A DNA stretch of 64,000 bases from Bradyrhizobium nanningense (GTDB lineage: Bacteria > Pseudomonadota > Alphaproteobacteria > Rhizobiales > Xanthobacteraceae): the NCBI RefSeq assembly GCF_004114535.1, contig NZ_LBJC01000032.1, forward strand, positions 1 to 64,000, in the 5' to 3' direction. The translations under genes were made by a program, and so were the position numbers. Below are positions 20,557 to 29,215 of this stretch, one piece after another (position 1 is the stretch's first letter; the number at the start of each line of letters is the position of its first letter). The notes beneath the pieces were generated by a model that was not told the origin of the DNA, ran no database searches, and saw nothing but the letters and a program-made list of their open reading frames with translations.

Positions 20557-22836
20557 ATGGCGGAGCCGGGCCGGCCAGTACGCGCCCAGGGAGTTGTCGG
20601 GACGTGGCCGGTCGGCCGCGCTGCGCCCGCCCGCGGCTTTGTTCCGGCCGGCTTTGGCATCTGGCCTGCGATCGTCGAGACATTGCGGGAGTGGGCCCGC
20701 GCCGAAGCTGGCCCCGGGCGCCTGCTACCGTGGGTGCCGGTCGCCTTTGGCGACGGCATCGCGCTGTATTTTGCCGCCGATCACGAGCCGGTGCTGTGGG
20801 TTGTCGCCACGACGGCCGCCGCACTCCTGCTCGGCGCGATCCTGTTGCGGCGGAGCCGGCTGTTCGCCGCGGCGCTCATGATTGCGGCGGTCGCTTCCGG
20901 CTTTGCCGTGGCGACCTGGAAGACCGCGCGCATCGCGCATACCGTTTTGGCAAAACCGCTCTATTCGGTGTCGCTGTCGGGATTCGTCGAGACGCGCGAC
21001 ATCCGTGAGCGCACCGATCGCTTCGTGCTGCGCGTCACCGCCATGGAGGCGCAGCGCAGCGACGTCAAGCTGGAACGCGTCCGCCTGTCCGTGCGCAAGG
21101 GCACCGCGCCCGAGGTCGGCAGCTTCGTTCAATTGAAGGCGCGGCTGATGCCGCCGCTCTCGCCGATGCGCCCGGGCAGCTACGACTTTTCGCGCGACAT
21201 GTTCTTTCAGGGCATCGGTGCCTCCGGCTTCGTGATGGGCGCGATCACGGCTTCAATACCGCCTGATGAAGGCGGCCTGCGGCTGCGCTATGCCGCCTTC
21301 ATGCAGGGCCTGCGCGATGCGATCGATGCCCGCATCCGCGTAACCCTCGAGGGCGACAACCGCGCGATCGCAACCGCGCTGCTCACCGGGCGGCGCGATA
21401 CGATTTCCACGCCCGTCAATGACGCGATGTTCGTCTCGGGACTCGGGCACGTTCTGTCGATCTCCGGCTATCACATGGCGGTGGTCGCGGGCGTCGTCTT
21501 CTTCGCCGTGCGCGCGCTGCTGGCGCTGATCCCGGGCCTGGCCGTCGGCTTCGCCATCAAGAAATGGTCGGCCGCCGCCGCGCTGGTGGCGGCTGCGTTC
21601 TATCTGCTGCTCTCGGGGGCAGAGGTCGCCACGCAAAGATCGTTCTTCATGACGGCGGTGGTGCTGATCGCGGTGATGGTCGATCGCCGCGCCATCACCT
21701 TCCGCACGCTGGCCGTGGCGGCGCTGATCGTGCTCGCGCTTGCGCCGGAGGCGCTGGTGCATCCGAGCTTCCAGATGTCGTTTGCGGCAACGCTCGGGCT
21801 GGTCGCGCTGGTGCAGATCGGCATGCCGAACCTGTTCGCATCGCCCGATCATTCCGCGACGGCGCGCGTCGCGCTGTGGGGCGGCCGCGAGATCGCGATG
21901 CTGTTCCTGGCCTCGCTGATCGCGGGGCTTGCGACCACGCCCTATGCCGCCTTCCACTTCCACCGCGTCACGCCCTACGGTGTGCTGGCCAATCTCGGCG
22001 CTATGCCGGTGGTCTCGGCGCTGGTGATGCCGGCGGGGCTGCTCGGCCTGCTCGCAGCGCCGTTCGGGCTCGACGGCATGTTCTGGTGGCTGATGGGCCT
22101 CGGCATCGACTGGATGGTCGCGGTTTCGCGCTGGGTGGCGGCATTGCCGGGCGCAGTGGGCCACATCCCGGCGTTCGGCATCGCGCCGCTGATCGCAGCG
22201 AGCCTCGGCATCATCCTGATGGGCCTTTTGCGCACGCCCTTGCGCTGGGGCGGTGCCGTGGTGCTGCTGACTGCCATCGCCTGGGGCCTGTCGGTGCGGC
22301 AGCCCGATATTCTCATTGCCGGGGACGGCGCGAGCGTTGCCGTGCGGGGCGGGGACGGGCGTTTGCACCTGATCAGGGCGGGCAAGGACAATTTCCTGCT
22401 GCAGGAGTGGCTGGCGGCCGACGCCGATCCGCGCGATGCCGGCAATAGCGCGTTGGCCGAAGCGGTGTCGTGCGACGAGGCCGGCTGCGTCACACCGCTC
22501 GCCGACGGGCGGCTGGTCGCGCTGGCCTCGCGCATCGACGCGCTGACGGACGATTGCAGCCGCGCCGCGCTGGTCGTGACGTCACGGTCTGCGCCACCCG
22601 ATTGCGCGGCGATGGTGGTGGACCGGCAGCGGCTCGTCCGCCAGGGCGCGCTGGCTCTGACGCAGCGTGGCGACGGATTTGCCGTCCAGGCGGTGAGGGC
22701 GAGGGGCACGAACCGTCCCTGGTCGCCGGCGGCCGCCGGCGAGGGAGATTTCGAAGGCGCCCTCATGCCGAGGGCGGCAGCTCCGCGCAGCAAGGATGCG
22801 ACCCCGTCCGAGGCCGATCTTCAGGCGGAGGACTGA
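20557..22836 (+). CDS. comEC: ComEC/Rec2-type DNA-uptake membrane protein
   Basis: A 759-residue polytopic membrane protein. After a short N-terminal hydrophobic region and a DUF4131 soluble domain (about residues 80-230), the Competence domain contains SGLGHVLSISGYHMAVVAG near residue 290 and about eight membrane spans. The C-terminal 170 residues are soluble but show no HxHxDH zinc motif, so the metallo-beta-lactamase nuclease domain of firmicute ComEC is absent or degenerate, as is usual in alphaproteobacteria. The exact start is uncertain. It is convergent with a conserved hypothetical gene and lies near lexA, an order shared with other Rhizobiales. Confidence 0.92.
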   Translation: MAEPGRPVRAQGVVGTWPVGRAAPARGFVPAGFGIWPAIVETLREWARAEAGPGRLLPWVPVAFGDGIALYFAADHEPVLWVVATTAAALLLGAILLRRSRLFAAALMIAAVASGFAVATWKTARIAHTVLAKPLYSVSLSGFVETRDIRERTDRFVLRVTAMEAQRSDVKLERVRLSVRKGTAPEVGSFVQLKARLMPPLSPMRPGSYDFSRDMFFQGIGASGFVMGAITASIPPDEGGLRLRYAAFMQGLRDAIDARIRVTLEGDNRAIATALLTGRRDTISTPVNDAMFVSGLGHVLSISGYHMAVVAGVVFFAVRALLALIPGLAVGFAIKKWSAAAALVAAAFYLLLSGAEVATQRSFFMTAVVLIAVMVDRRAITFRTLAVAALIVLALAPEALVHPSFQMSFAATLGLVALVQIGMPNLFASPDHSATARVALWGGREIAMLFLASLIAGLATTPYAAFHFHRVTPYGVLANLGAMPVVSALVMPAGLLGLLAAPFGLDGMFWWLMGLGIDWMVAVSRWVAALPGAVGHIPAFGIAPLIAASLGIILMGLLRTPLRWGGAVVLLTAIAWGLSVRQPDILIAGDGASVAVRGGDGRLHLIRAGKDNFLLQEWLAADADPRDAGNSALAEAVSCDEAGCVTPLADGRLVALASRIDALTDDCSRAALVVTSRSAPPDCAAMVVDRQRLVRQGALALTQRGDGFAVQAVRARGTNRPWSPAAAGEGDFEGALMPRAAAPRSKDATPSEADLQAED

Positions 22837-22843
22837 GCCCCTG

Positions 22844-23278
22844 TCAGCCCATCGGCAGGGGCGTGACCGGCGGCTGGCTGTCGGCGACGATCTGCGGCTT
22901 GTGCTCGCGCTCGCCGACCGCTTGGGTCACCGGCAGCTGCAGCACGGTTGCGCGCTGGCCTTCGACGAGCTGAGTCACCAGCACGTACTTGCCATCAGGG
23001 AATTCGATCGCGTCATGATGGCGATCGGGAATGTGCGGATCGATCTTGCCGAACTTGCCGACGCGGGAGTTGACGGTGCGCGTCCAGATCCAGCGATTGT
23101 CGTAACGGACGTTGTCGGCGAAGGCGAGCTCCGTTCCCGGCAGCAGGCAGACCGCAACGGAGAGATCGGCCTCGGAGGCGAAGCCGCGCGTCGAGGTGCC
23201 GCGGAAGGTTGTCGTGACGATCGTCTCGCCGACTTCAGCGGGGCGCGTCGCGACGGCATGCAGGCTATAGTCACACAT
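22844..23278 (-). CDS. Conserved hypothetical protein
   Basis: A 144-residue soluble protein beginning MCDYSLHAVATRPAEVGE, predominantly beta, with conserved-looking SVAVCLLPGTELAF and HHDAIEFPDGKYVL segments and a proline-rich tail. I recall similar unannotated proteins in Bradyrhizobium but know no function. A GAGG Shine-Dalgarno precedes the ATG. It ends 8 bp from the stop of comEC (convergent). Confidence 0.75.
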   Translation of the reverse strand: MCDYSLHAVATRPAEVGETIVTTTFRGTSTRGFASEADLSVAVCLLPGTELAFADNVRYDNRWIWTRTVNSRVGKFGKIDPHIPDRHHDAIEFPDGKYVLVTQLVEGQRATVLQLPVTQAVGEREHKPQIVADSQPPVTPLPMG

Positions 23279-23893
23279 CGGGTGCTCCTCATGCGAAGAT
23301 AGCGACCCGCACCCCTCTTGGAGGCGCAGGCCTCTGTCAGAGTATAAGCACCAACGCTCTGCTTGGTTGTAGGCGAATCTGCGGCTGGGATCCGTGCGCT
23401 GCGATCACATTATCTTTCCCTGATTCACTAGGAACAAAGCGGGCTGCCGTGCATTTGGACGGCGTCGTGTCTATGTCGTCGTGTCAATGACGGCAAATGC
23501 GACAGCCTGCATCCCAGCGCGATCGCGAGACTGCGTAATTGCATTGCGGGCGCTGCGGCGTGCGGCATTCACTGCCGAGTTGTTGCGGACATGGTGATGC
23601 GCTTGCGCGGCAGTGTCCCCGCGTGCCCATCCGCAATCAGCTCCGCGACGGCTGCATCTGCATCCAAACGATCCAGCGCTCGGCTGTCCTCTCGAACCCG
23701 AAAGGCCGTGAAGCGATGTTGCTTGGTACGCTCCGCCGAGGATGTCGCCTGGAGGAGGAGGCGGATAATCTGTGCAGAACCGGAAAGACTATCCAGCCGG
23801 AGCGGACATTCATCCGCTCCAATCTCTGATCGGCGATGCCGATCGAAGGAGCACGTAGGCGCCAAATACTTCCGGATCGAGTCCTTTCCGGAA
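23279..23893. other. Intergenic region without a supported gene
   Basis: About 615 bp between the hypothetical gene and the end of lexA. Open frames of 60-98 codons on both strands overlap each other, lack ribosome binding sites and match no family I know. Base composition around 23400-23500 is lower in GC than the flanks. A small gene or RNA cannot be excluded. Confidence 0.45.
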
Positions 23894-24595
23894 TCAGTAC
23901 TTCCGGTAAAGCCCGATCAGCTTGCCCTGAATCTTCACGCGGTTCGGCGGCAGGATGCGCACCTCATAAGCGGCATTGGCGGGCTCGAGGGCGATCGAGG
24001 CGCCGCGGCGGCGGAAGCGCTTGAGCGTGGCCTCCTCGTCGTCGATCAGCGCCACCACGATGTCGCCGGTATCGGCGCTCTCGTTGCGCTGGATCAGCGC
24101 CATGTCGCCGTCGAGGATACCGGCTTCGACCATGGAATCGCCGCGCACCTCGAGGGCGTAGTGCTCGCCCGAGCCGAGCATGTCGGGCGGCACGCTGATG
24201 GTGTGGCTGCGGGTCTGCAACGCCTCGATTGGCGTACCCGCCGCGATGCGGCCCATCACGGGCACCGCAACGGGCCGCTCGCCCTCGTCCACCGATGGGC
24301 TGGAGCTCGCGCGGATCTTGCCGAGATTGCCCTCGATGACGCTTGGCGTGAAGCCGCGCCGGGCGCCGGCGGCAGCCTGGAGCTCCGGCAGCTTGATCAC
24401 TTCGATGGCGCGGGCGCGGTTGGGCAAGCGGCGGATGAAGCCACGCTCCTCGAGCGCGGTGATCAGGCGGTGGATGCCTGACTTCGAGCGCAGGTCGAGC
24501 GCATCCTTCATCTCGTCGAAGGAGGGCGGCACGCCGCTTTCCTTCAAACGTTCGCTGATGAACCGCAGAAGCTCGTATTGTTTGCGCGTTAACAT
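23894..24595 (-). CDS. lexA: LexA repressor
   Basis: A 233-residue SOS repressor. The N-terminal winged helix reads [12 protein letters not shown] and [23 protein letters not shown]. The self-cleavage Ala-Gly bond is in [12 protein letters not shown], the catalytic Ser in [13 protein letters not shown] and the Lys in EEATLKRF. The start at 24595 matches the usual LexA N-terminus. It lies directly downstream of moeA on the same strand but has its own SOS box, so it is at least partly autonomous. RecA-stimulated autocleavage derepresses DNA repair genes. Confidence 0.97.
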   Translation of the reverse strand: MLTRKQYELLRFISERLKESGVPPSFDEMKDALDLRSKSGIHRLITALEERGFIRRLPNRARAIEVIKLPELQAAAGARRGFTPSVIEGNLGKIRASSSPSVDEGERPVAVPVMGRIAAGTPIEALQTRSHTISVPPDMLGSGEHYALEVRGDSMVEAGILDGDMALIQRNESADTGDIVVALIDDEEATLKRFRRRGASIALEPANAAYEVRILPPNRVKIQGKLIGLYRKY

Positions 24596-24695
24596 CTCGA
24601 CCAAAGTCCCCCGGTTGATGTCGTTCGATTCCGAGACGATGAGTTCAGCGATAAGCCGCTACATGCTCGAAACAAATCATGAACGGACACTATAT

Positions 24696-24710
24696 GTTCG
24701 ATACATGTTC
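24696..24710. promoter_or_regulatory. SOS box (LexA operator), GTTC-N7-GTTC
   Basis: GTTC at 24696-24699 and GTTC at 24707-24710 are separated by exactly 7 bp. This is the direct-repeat SOS box of alphaproteobacteria. It lies about 100 bp upstream of the lexA start, as expected for autoregulation. Confidence 0.88.
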
Positions 24711-24770
24711 CGCAACTGCTTAATTTACCGTGAACGAAGCGAAACTCGCGCAATGCGTGTGGCCGAGCGC

Positions 24771-25982
24771 TCAGACGGGGAGCCGTAGCACCTCGCAAGG
24801 GCTGCCGGCCTCGGCCTTCGGCGCGAACGGTGGGCGCACGAGAAGTACCTGTGCCGCAGCAAGATTCGCAAGCAGAGAGGAGTCCTGGTGGCTGACGGGA
24901 ATCGCGACGGACGTGCCGTCGTCGCGCAGCTCCAGGCGCGCGCGCAAGTAATCCTCGCGCTGGTCGTTGGCGCCGAGGTCGCGGCCCAGCACGGCGCGCT
25001 CGCGACGATGATGAAACACTGAATGGCCCGACAAAGCGCGAATCAGCGGCACCATGAACAGGAACGCGCACACGTAGGACGACACCGGATTGCCGGGCAG
25101 GCCGATCACGCGCATCGCGCCGAGCCGTCCGTGCATCATCGGCTTGCCGGGCCGAATCGCGATCTTCCAGAAGGCCATCGAGATGCCTTCGCCCCGGAGC
25201 GCCTGCTGGACCAGATCGTGGTCGCCGACCGACGCGCCGCCGGTCGTGATCAGGATGTCAGCGCCGCTCTCGCGGGCGCGGCGGATCCCGGCGGAGGTGG
25301 CCTCCATGGTGTCCGCGGCGACACCGAGGTCGATGGTCTCGGCGCCCTCGCTGCGGGCGAGCGCGTGCAGGGCGTAGCCGTTGGAATAGACGATCTGGCC
25401 GTGCCCGGGCGTGGTGCCCGGCATCACCAGTTCGTCGCCGGTGGCGAGGATTGCGACCCTCGGGCGGCGGCAGACGGCGAGCTGCGGGTGGTTCATCGCG
25501 GCCGCAAGCGCGAGATCGCGCTCTGTCAGACGGGTTCCCTTGCGCAGGAGGACGTCGCCTTCACGGAAATCGACGCCGGCCGGGCGGATGTGCCGTCCGG
25601 TGATCGCGGCTTCCTTGATCGTGACGCTGGTGCCGTCCGCGACGGTGTCCTCCTGGATCACGACCGCGTCCGCACCGTCGGGTACGACGCCGCCGGTGAA
25701 GATCCGCACGGCTTCGCCGGCGCCGACCGCTCTCGCGAAAGGACGGCCGGCTGCGACCTCGCCGATCACAATCAGCCTGGAATCGATCGTCGCCGCATCA
25801 GCCGCGCGCACGGCATAGCCGTCCATCGCCGACATGGCCTGCGGCGGCTGGGTGCGCCGCGCCGCGACATCATGCGCGAGCACGCGGTGATAGGCCTCAT
25901 TGAGCGCCACCATCTGTTCAGGCAGCGGCTCTGCACCCGCCAGCACCGCAGCAAGGGCATCGGAAACCGGCATCAGGGCCAC
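24771..25982 (-). CDS. moeA: Molybdopterin molybdotransferase
   Basis: A 403-residue MoeA, which inserts molybdate into adenylylated molybdopterin. MSAMDGYAVRAAD is near residues 50-62, the MoCF_biosynth domain contains TTGGASVGDHDL, and GLPGNPVSSYVCA is near residue 290, followed by the C-terminal beta domain. In other Rhizobiales moaC directly precedes moeA; here moaC is about 7.6 kb away, with unrelated genes between them. Confidence 0.96.
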   Translation of the reverse strand: MALMPVSDALAAVLAGAEPLPEQMVALNEAYHRVLAHDVAARRTQPPQAMSAMDGYAVRAADAATIDSRLIVIGEVAAGRPFARAVGAGEAVRIFTGGVVPDGADAVVIQEDTVADGTSVTIKEAAITGRHIRPAGVDFREGDVLLRKGTRLTERDLALAAAMNHPQLAVCRRPRVAILATGDELVMPGTTPGHGQIVYSNGYALHALARSEGAETIDLGVAADTMEATSAGIRRARESGADILITTGGASVGDHDLVQQALRGEGISMAFWKIAIRPGKPMMHGRLGAMRVIGLPGNPVSSYVCAFLFMVPLIRALSGHSVFHHRRERAVLGRDLGANDQREDYLRARLELRDDGTSVAIPVSHQDSSLLANLAAAQVLLVRPPFAPKAEAGSPCEVLRLPV

Positions 25983-26115
25983 AGGCGACTCCGCAACAAA
26001 TCAAGGCTGGATCGGCATGGTTCTAGCCGAGCGGAGGGACCGACGCAAAAGGGGCCCTCAGACGAGCGAGAAGACGCACTTCCTTTCGGCGCAACCTGGG
26101 CTTATCTTTCCGTCG

Positions 26116-26343
26116 ATGACAAAATTGCTCGAAGAGGCATTCCAAGCCGTGCGGCAGCTTCCTGCGGATAGCCAGGACGAGATCGCGCGCGCGATGTTGG
26201 CTCTGACCGGCAACGTAGGGGAGCCCGAGGAAATCGACCCCAGCCATCTTCCTGCGGTCCTTGAGGGGCTCGCACAAGCGAACCTCCGGCAGTTTGCCTC
26301 TGACGCCGAGATCGAGGCCGCGTTTCACCGCTTCGAGCGATGA
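26116..26343 (+). CDS. Type II toxin-antitoxin system antitoxin (ParE-partner)
   Basis: A 75-residue protein beginning MTKLLEEAFQAVRQLPADSQ and ending in a helical EIEAAFHRFER segment. The form is that of small rhizobial antitoxins encoded directly upstream of RelE/ParE toxins. Its stop overlaps the toxin start by 4 bp (ATGA). The start at 26116 is chosen because the family sequence begins there; the longer open frame upstream is non-conserved. No DNA-binding motif is obvious. The partner toxin is frameshifted, so this antitoxin may now be unnecessary. Confidence 0.75.
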   Translation: MTKLLEEAFQAVRQLPADSQDEIARAMLALTGNVGEPEEIDPSHLPAVLEGLAQANLRQFASDAEIEAAFHRFER

Positions 26344-26626
26344 AGCTCAGATTCACACCACGTGCTGCACAAGATCTGATTAGCATTGCCGACTATGTTA
26401 GGGAGCGCAGCCCGCGTTGCGCGTGCGCGCTGCGATCCTCGAATCGCTTCAAAATCTTGTTCGCTTCCCGCGACTTGGGAGGCCACAGAAAGTCGAGGGC
26501 GTGCGCAAGCTGGTGACGCGACGGTACCCTTGTCTTGTTTACTGCCAACTCGACGAAGAGGCTGGTGAAATCGTCATTCTGGCGATCCGGCATCCCTCGC
26601 GGGAACGAGAGCACTCGGACGCCTGA
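26340..26626 (+). pseudogene. ParE/RelE-family toxin, frameshifted
   Basis: The first frame (from 26340) encodes MKLRFTPRAAQDLISIADYV and RERSPR, the standard start of a ParE toxin, then runs out of family sequence and stops at 26516. The rest of the toxin continues in the -1 frame from about 26417: LRVRAAILESLQNLVRFP, then LGRPQKVEGVRKLVTRRYP and IVILAIRHPSRERE, ending at 26626. Restoring one base near 26410-26417 gives an intact protein of about 95 residues, the normal length. It is either a disrupted toxin gene or a sequencing error. It overlaps the antitoxin by 4 bp. Confidence 0.78.
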
Positions 26627-26730
26627 GGCCGCTTTTGAGTCCGTCGCGGCATGATCCGGAAGGCGAGACAGACCGGGATGAGGATGACCACAGCGAGCAC
26701 GAGAAGGACGAGCGCCACGGCCAGCGTCGG

Positions 26731-26937
26731 TCAACGTGCGCTCGGATCGTTCGGGCTGACGTCCAATGCGACGTCGGGAGGTTTAGGGCCTTGGTCCTTG
26801 TCGGGGAGCGGATCGGCCTGCGATTTCAGGTCGGCAGCCTTGCTGATCAGCTTGGCGGACAGGTCAGAATCCGAGGTGTTTCTTGCGAATTCAAGCAGGA
26901 GAGAGGCTTGCTTGGTGAGGTAGGTTTTGCCCAACAC
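26731..26937 (-). CDS. Small hypothetical protein (68 aa)
   Basis: A short helical protein, TYLTKQASLLLEFARNT then AKLISKAADLKSQ, with a polar Pro-rich tail. The composition resembles small Bradyrhizobium proteins I have seen, but no function is known. The start codon is GTG and no clear Shine-Dalgarno precedes it, which lowers confidence. It stands alone between the toxin remnant and the HAD phosphatase. Confidence 0.5.
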   Translation of the reverse strand: MLGKTYLTKQASLLLEFARNTSDSDLSAKLISKAADLKSQADPLPDKDQGPKPPDVALDVSPNDPSAR

Positions 26938-27106
26938 GTCGATCAGTCCGATGTAGAAGTCCCAACGGACTCAAGAGTCGGAAGGGCGGTATTCCGTTCC
27001 CGGAACTCTGTATAAAAATGCACAAAGTGATCAAGTTCCACACTTTCGGAAAATTAGTTCCAGGAAGCCCTGCTCGCAGCTGGCTTCTGGTGACGGCGGG
27101 CTGGCG

Positions 27107-27733
27107 TCAGATGCCCAATGCTTTCAAGGCGTTGCCGACGTCGCGCGGCGACCTCACGTGCACTGCTGTCAATCCACGCGCCCGCGCCCCCTCGATGTTC
27201 TCTTCGAGGTCGTCGAAGAACACGATGCGCCCCGCAGGCAGGCCGATCGCGGCGACCACATGGTCGAAAGCCTCCGCGTCCGGTTTGCGCAGGCCGATGC
27301 TGGACGACAGATACAACTCGCGGAAATGACCGAGCAGATCGGCATATGCCTTAGAGAAATGATCGACATGCGGCCGGTTGGTGTTGGAGAAGGCGTAGAG
27401 CGGCATCTGTTTCGCTGCGCGCGGCAACAGCTCGGCGATGTCAGGCATCTCGCCGGCGAAGATCGCGTTCCAGCCTTCGAGGAACTGCGCGTCGGAAATC
27501 GCGATCCCGAGCGAGGAGCGCAGCGAGGCGAAATAGTCCGCGTCGCTGATCTTGCCCACTTCGTGCAGCCGATAGGCTTCGCTATCGCGTACATAGCGCG
27601 CGACGATACTTTCGGGTTGGCAGCCGGCATGCCCCGCCCAGCAGGCGATCGCCTTGGAGAAGTCGATGTCGAGCACCACGCGCCCGAGGTCGAACAAAAG
27701 CGCATCCGCGCTGCCGGGAGAGATCGATGTCAT
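27107..27733 (-). CDS. HAD-family hydrolase
   Basis: A 208-residue haloacid-dehalogenase-type phosphatase. Motif I is LLFDLGRVVLDID (the nucleophile Asp is the first D), motif II is the FSNTNRP segment, motif III Lys lies in the GLRKPDAEAF segment and motif IV in IVFFDDLEENIEGA. This arrangement resembles YihX-like sugar phosphatases. The start at 27733 places motif I at the usual distance. It begins 29 bp after the stop of the hydroxyacid oxidase gene and is probably cotranscribed. Substrate unknown. Confidence 0.9.
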   Translation of the reverse strand: MTSISPGSADALLFDLGRVVLDIDFSKAIACWAGHAGCQPESIVARYVRDSEAYRLHEVGKISDADYFASLRSSLGIAISDAQFLEGWNAIFAGEMPDIAELLPRAAKQMPLYAFSNTNRPHVDHFSKAYADLLGHFRELYLSSSIGLRKPDAEAFDHVVAAIGLPAGRIVFFDDLEENIEGARARGLTAVHVRSPRDVGNALKALGI

Positions 27734-27761
27734 TGCGTCCTTTTCACTCGGTATCTGCCAA

Positions 27762-28895
27762 TCAGTACCGATAAGGCTCGTGGTCGAACAGCGGGAATGC
27801 GCTGAACACGCTCGGCGCGTTGGTGGCGGTCGCCGGATGCAGGCAGGCTCTGTCGATCTCTGCAAACGACGTGGCGCCGAGCAGGCCGAGGCAGCGCAGC
27901 ACCTCGTCCTCCAGGAGCTCCAGCATCCGCGCGATGCCGGCTTCGCCGGCCGCCGCCAGCGCCCAGCATTGCAGTCGGCCGATGCCGACCAGATCTGCGC
28001 CTGCCGCGATCGCCTTGACGATGTCGGTGCCGCGACAGATGCCGCCGTCGACCATGATCTTGGCGCGACCCTTCACGGCTTCGACGATCTCGGGCAGCAC
28101 ATGCATGGCACCGCGGCCATGGTCGAGCTGGCGGCCGCCATGGTTGGAGACATAGATCCATTCGACGCCGTGATCGACCGCGATCAGGGCGTCCTCGGCG
28201 GTGGCGATGCCCTTCAGGATCAGCGGGATCTTGAACTTGTCCTTGATCATCTTCACGGTCCGCCACTCCAGACCCTTCTGGAAATCGCCGCCGGTGGCGC
28301 GCAGGCGGCTCTCGCGAACGTAGCGCTTGGCGATGTCGCGTTCGCGACGGCTGTAATGGGCGGTGTCGACGGTCAGGCAGAACGCGGCGTAACCGTTCTT
28401 CTCGCTTCGGCTGACGACATCCGCGACGAAGGAATCGTTGCCGCGAACATAGAGCTGATAGAGCCGGAGCGCATCGGGCGCGGCCTCGGCGGTCTGCTCC
28501 AGGCCCGGCTCGGACACCGAGCTCAGCATGTGCGCCGCACCGAAGGTGCCGGCACCGCGCGCGACGCTCGCCGCACCATCCGGATCGAAGATTTCGAGCG
28601 CGCCGACGGGAGCCAGCACCACCGGAAGGCGCATCTTGCGGCCGAACTGCTGAACCGAGCCATCCACCTTGCGGACATCGCGCAGCACGCGCGGGCGAAA
28701 GGCGATCTCGTCCAGCGCCATGCGATTGCGGCGCATCGTGGTTTCGGTCTCGGCGGCGCCGACGATGTAGTCCCAGGCGTTCTGATTGAGGTTGGCCCGC
28801 GCTTTCCGGACGAATTCGTGCAGATTCTGGAACGGCTCGTTGCTGGCGCCGAGTTCGACGTTGCGTTCCGGCCGGATGCGGGGTGCTTCGTTCAT
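27762..28895 (-). CDS. FMN-dependent alpha-hydroxy acid oxidase/dehydrogenase (LldD-like)
   Basis: A 377-residue TIM-barrel flavoenzyme of the lactate/glycolate/mandelate oxidase family. The N-terminal block is AWDYIVGAAETETTMRRN, VVLAPVGALEIF is in the FMN-binding strand, and the catalytic His-Gly-Gly-Arg is in VSNHGGRQLDHG near residue 265. IMVDGGICRGTDIVKA and LVGIGRLQCWALAAAG bind the FMN phosphate. It oxidises an L-2-hydroxy acid; the electron acceptor and substrate are not clear. The HAD phosphatase follows 29 bp downstream. Confidence 0.93.
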   Translation of the reverse strand: MNEAPRIRPERNVELGASNEPFQNLHEFVRKARANLNQNAWDYIVGAAETETTMRRNRMALDEIAFRPRVLRDVRKVDGSVQQFGRKMRLPVVLAPVGALEIFDPDGAASVARGAGTFGAAHMLSSVSEPGLEQTAEAAPDALRLYQLYVRGNDSFVADVVSRSEKNGYAAFCLTVDTAHYSRRERDIAKRYVRESRLRATGGDFQKGLEWRTVKMIKDKFKIPLILKGIATAEDALIAVDHGVEWIYVSNHGGRQLDHGRGAMHVLPEIVEAVKGRAKIMVDGGICRGTDIVKAIAAGADLVGIGRLQCWALAAAGEAGIARMLELLEDEVLRCLGLLGATSFAEIDRACLHPATATNAPSVFSAFPLFDHEPYRY

Positions 28896-29215
28896 TGTTG
28901 TCCTCCCGAGAATTTGAAGCCTTATGCCATCGCCTAACCCGTCCAGCCCTCCAAAACTATCCTAAAATTGCATAGCTGCGAGGCGTGGACCGGCCGATGA
29001 TTCCCCTTGCGGGTGGCCAGTCCTGTAACGTTGCCAAAAGTTTAGGTCCGGGCGAAAGCGATTTCTGCGGTGGTCCCGTGGGCGTGGCATCCCGGCCTTG
29101 AAGAAACCAGAATGGTATTGTGAGAAGCGGACTGGATCGCCAATTGCATGGCGCCTCCCAAGTCTCGAGAGACAAGCTTAAAGCGAACCGCCCAAGCAAA
29201 AAGGCCAGCCCATCC
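28896..29215. other. Divergent intergenic region
   Basis: 320 bp between the divergent oxidase and protease genes. A clear ribosome binding site is not seen before the protease ATG. No hairpin, repeat or small gene was recognised. Confidence 0.45.

Noticed and set aside
23539-23865. Overlapping 60-98-codon frames between the conserved hypothetical gene and lexA
   Set aside because: No ribosome binding site, no family similarity, mutual overlap on both strands.
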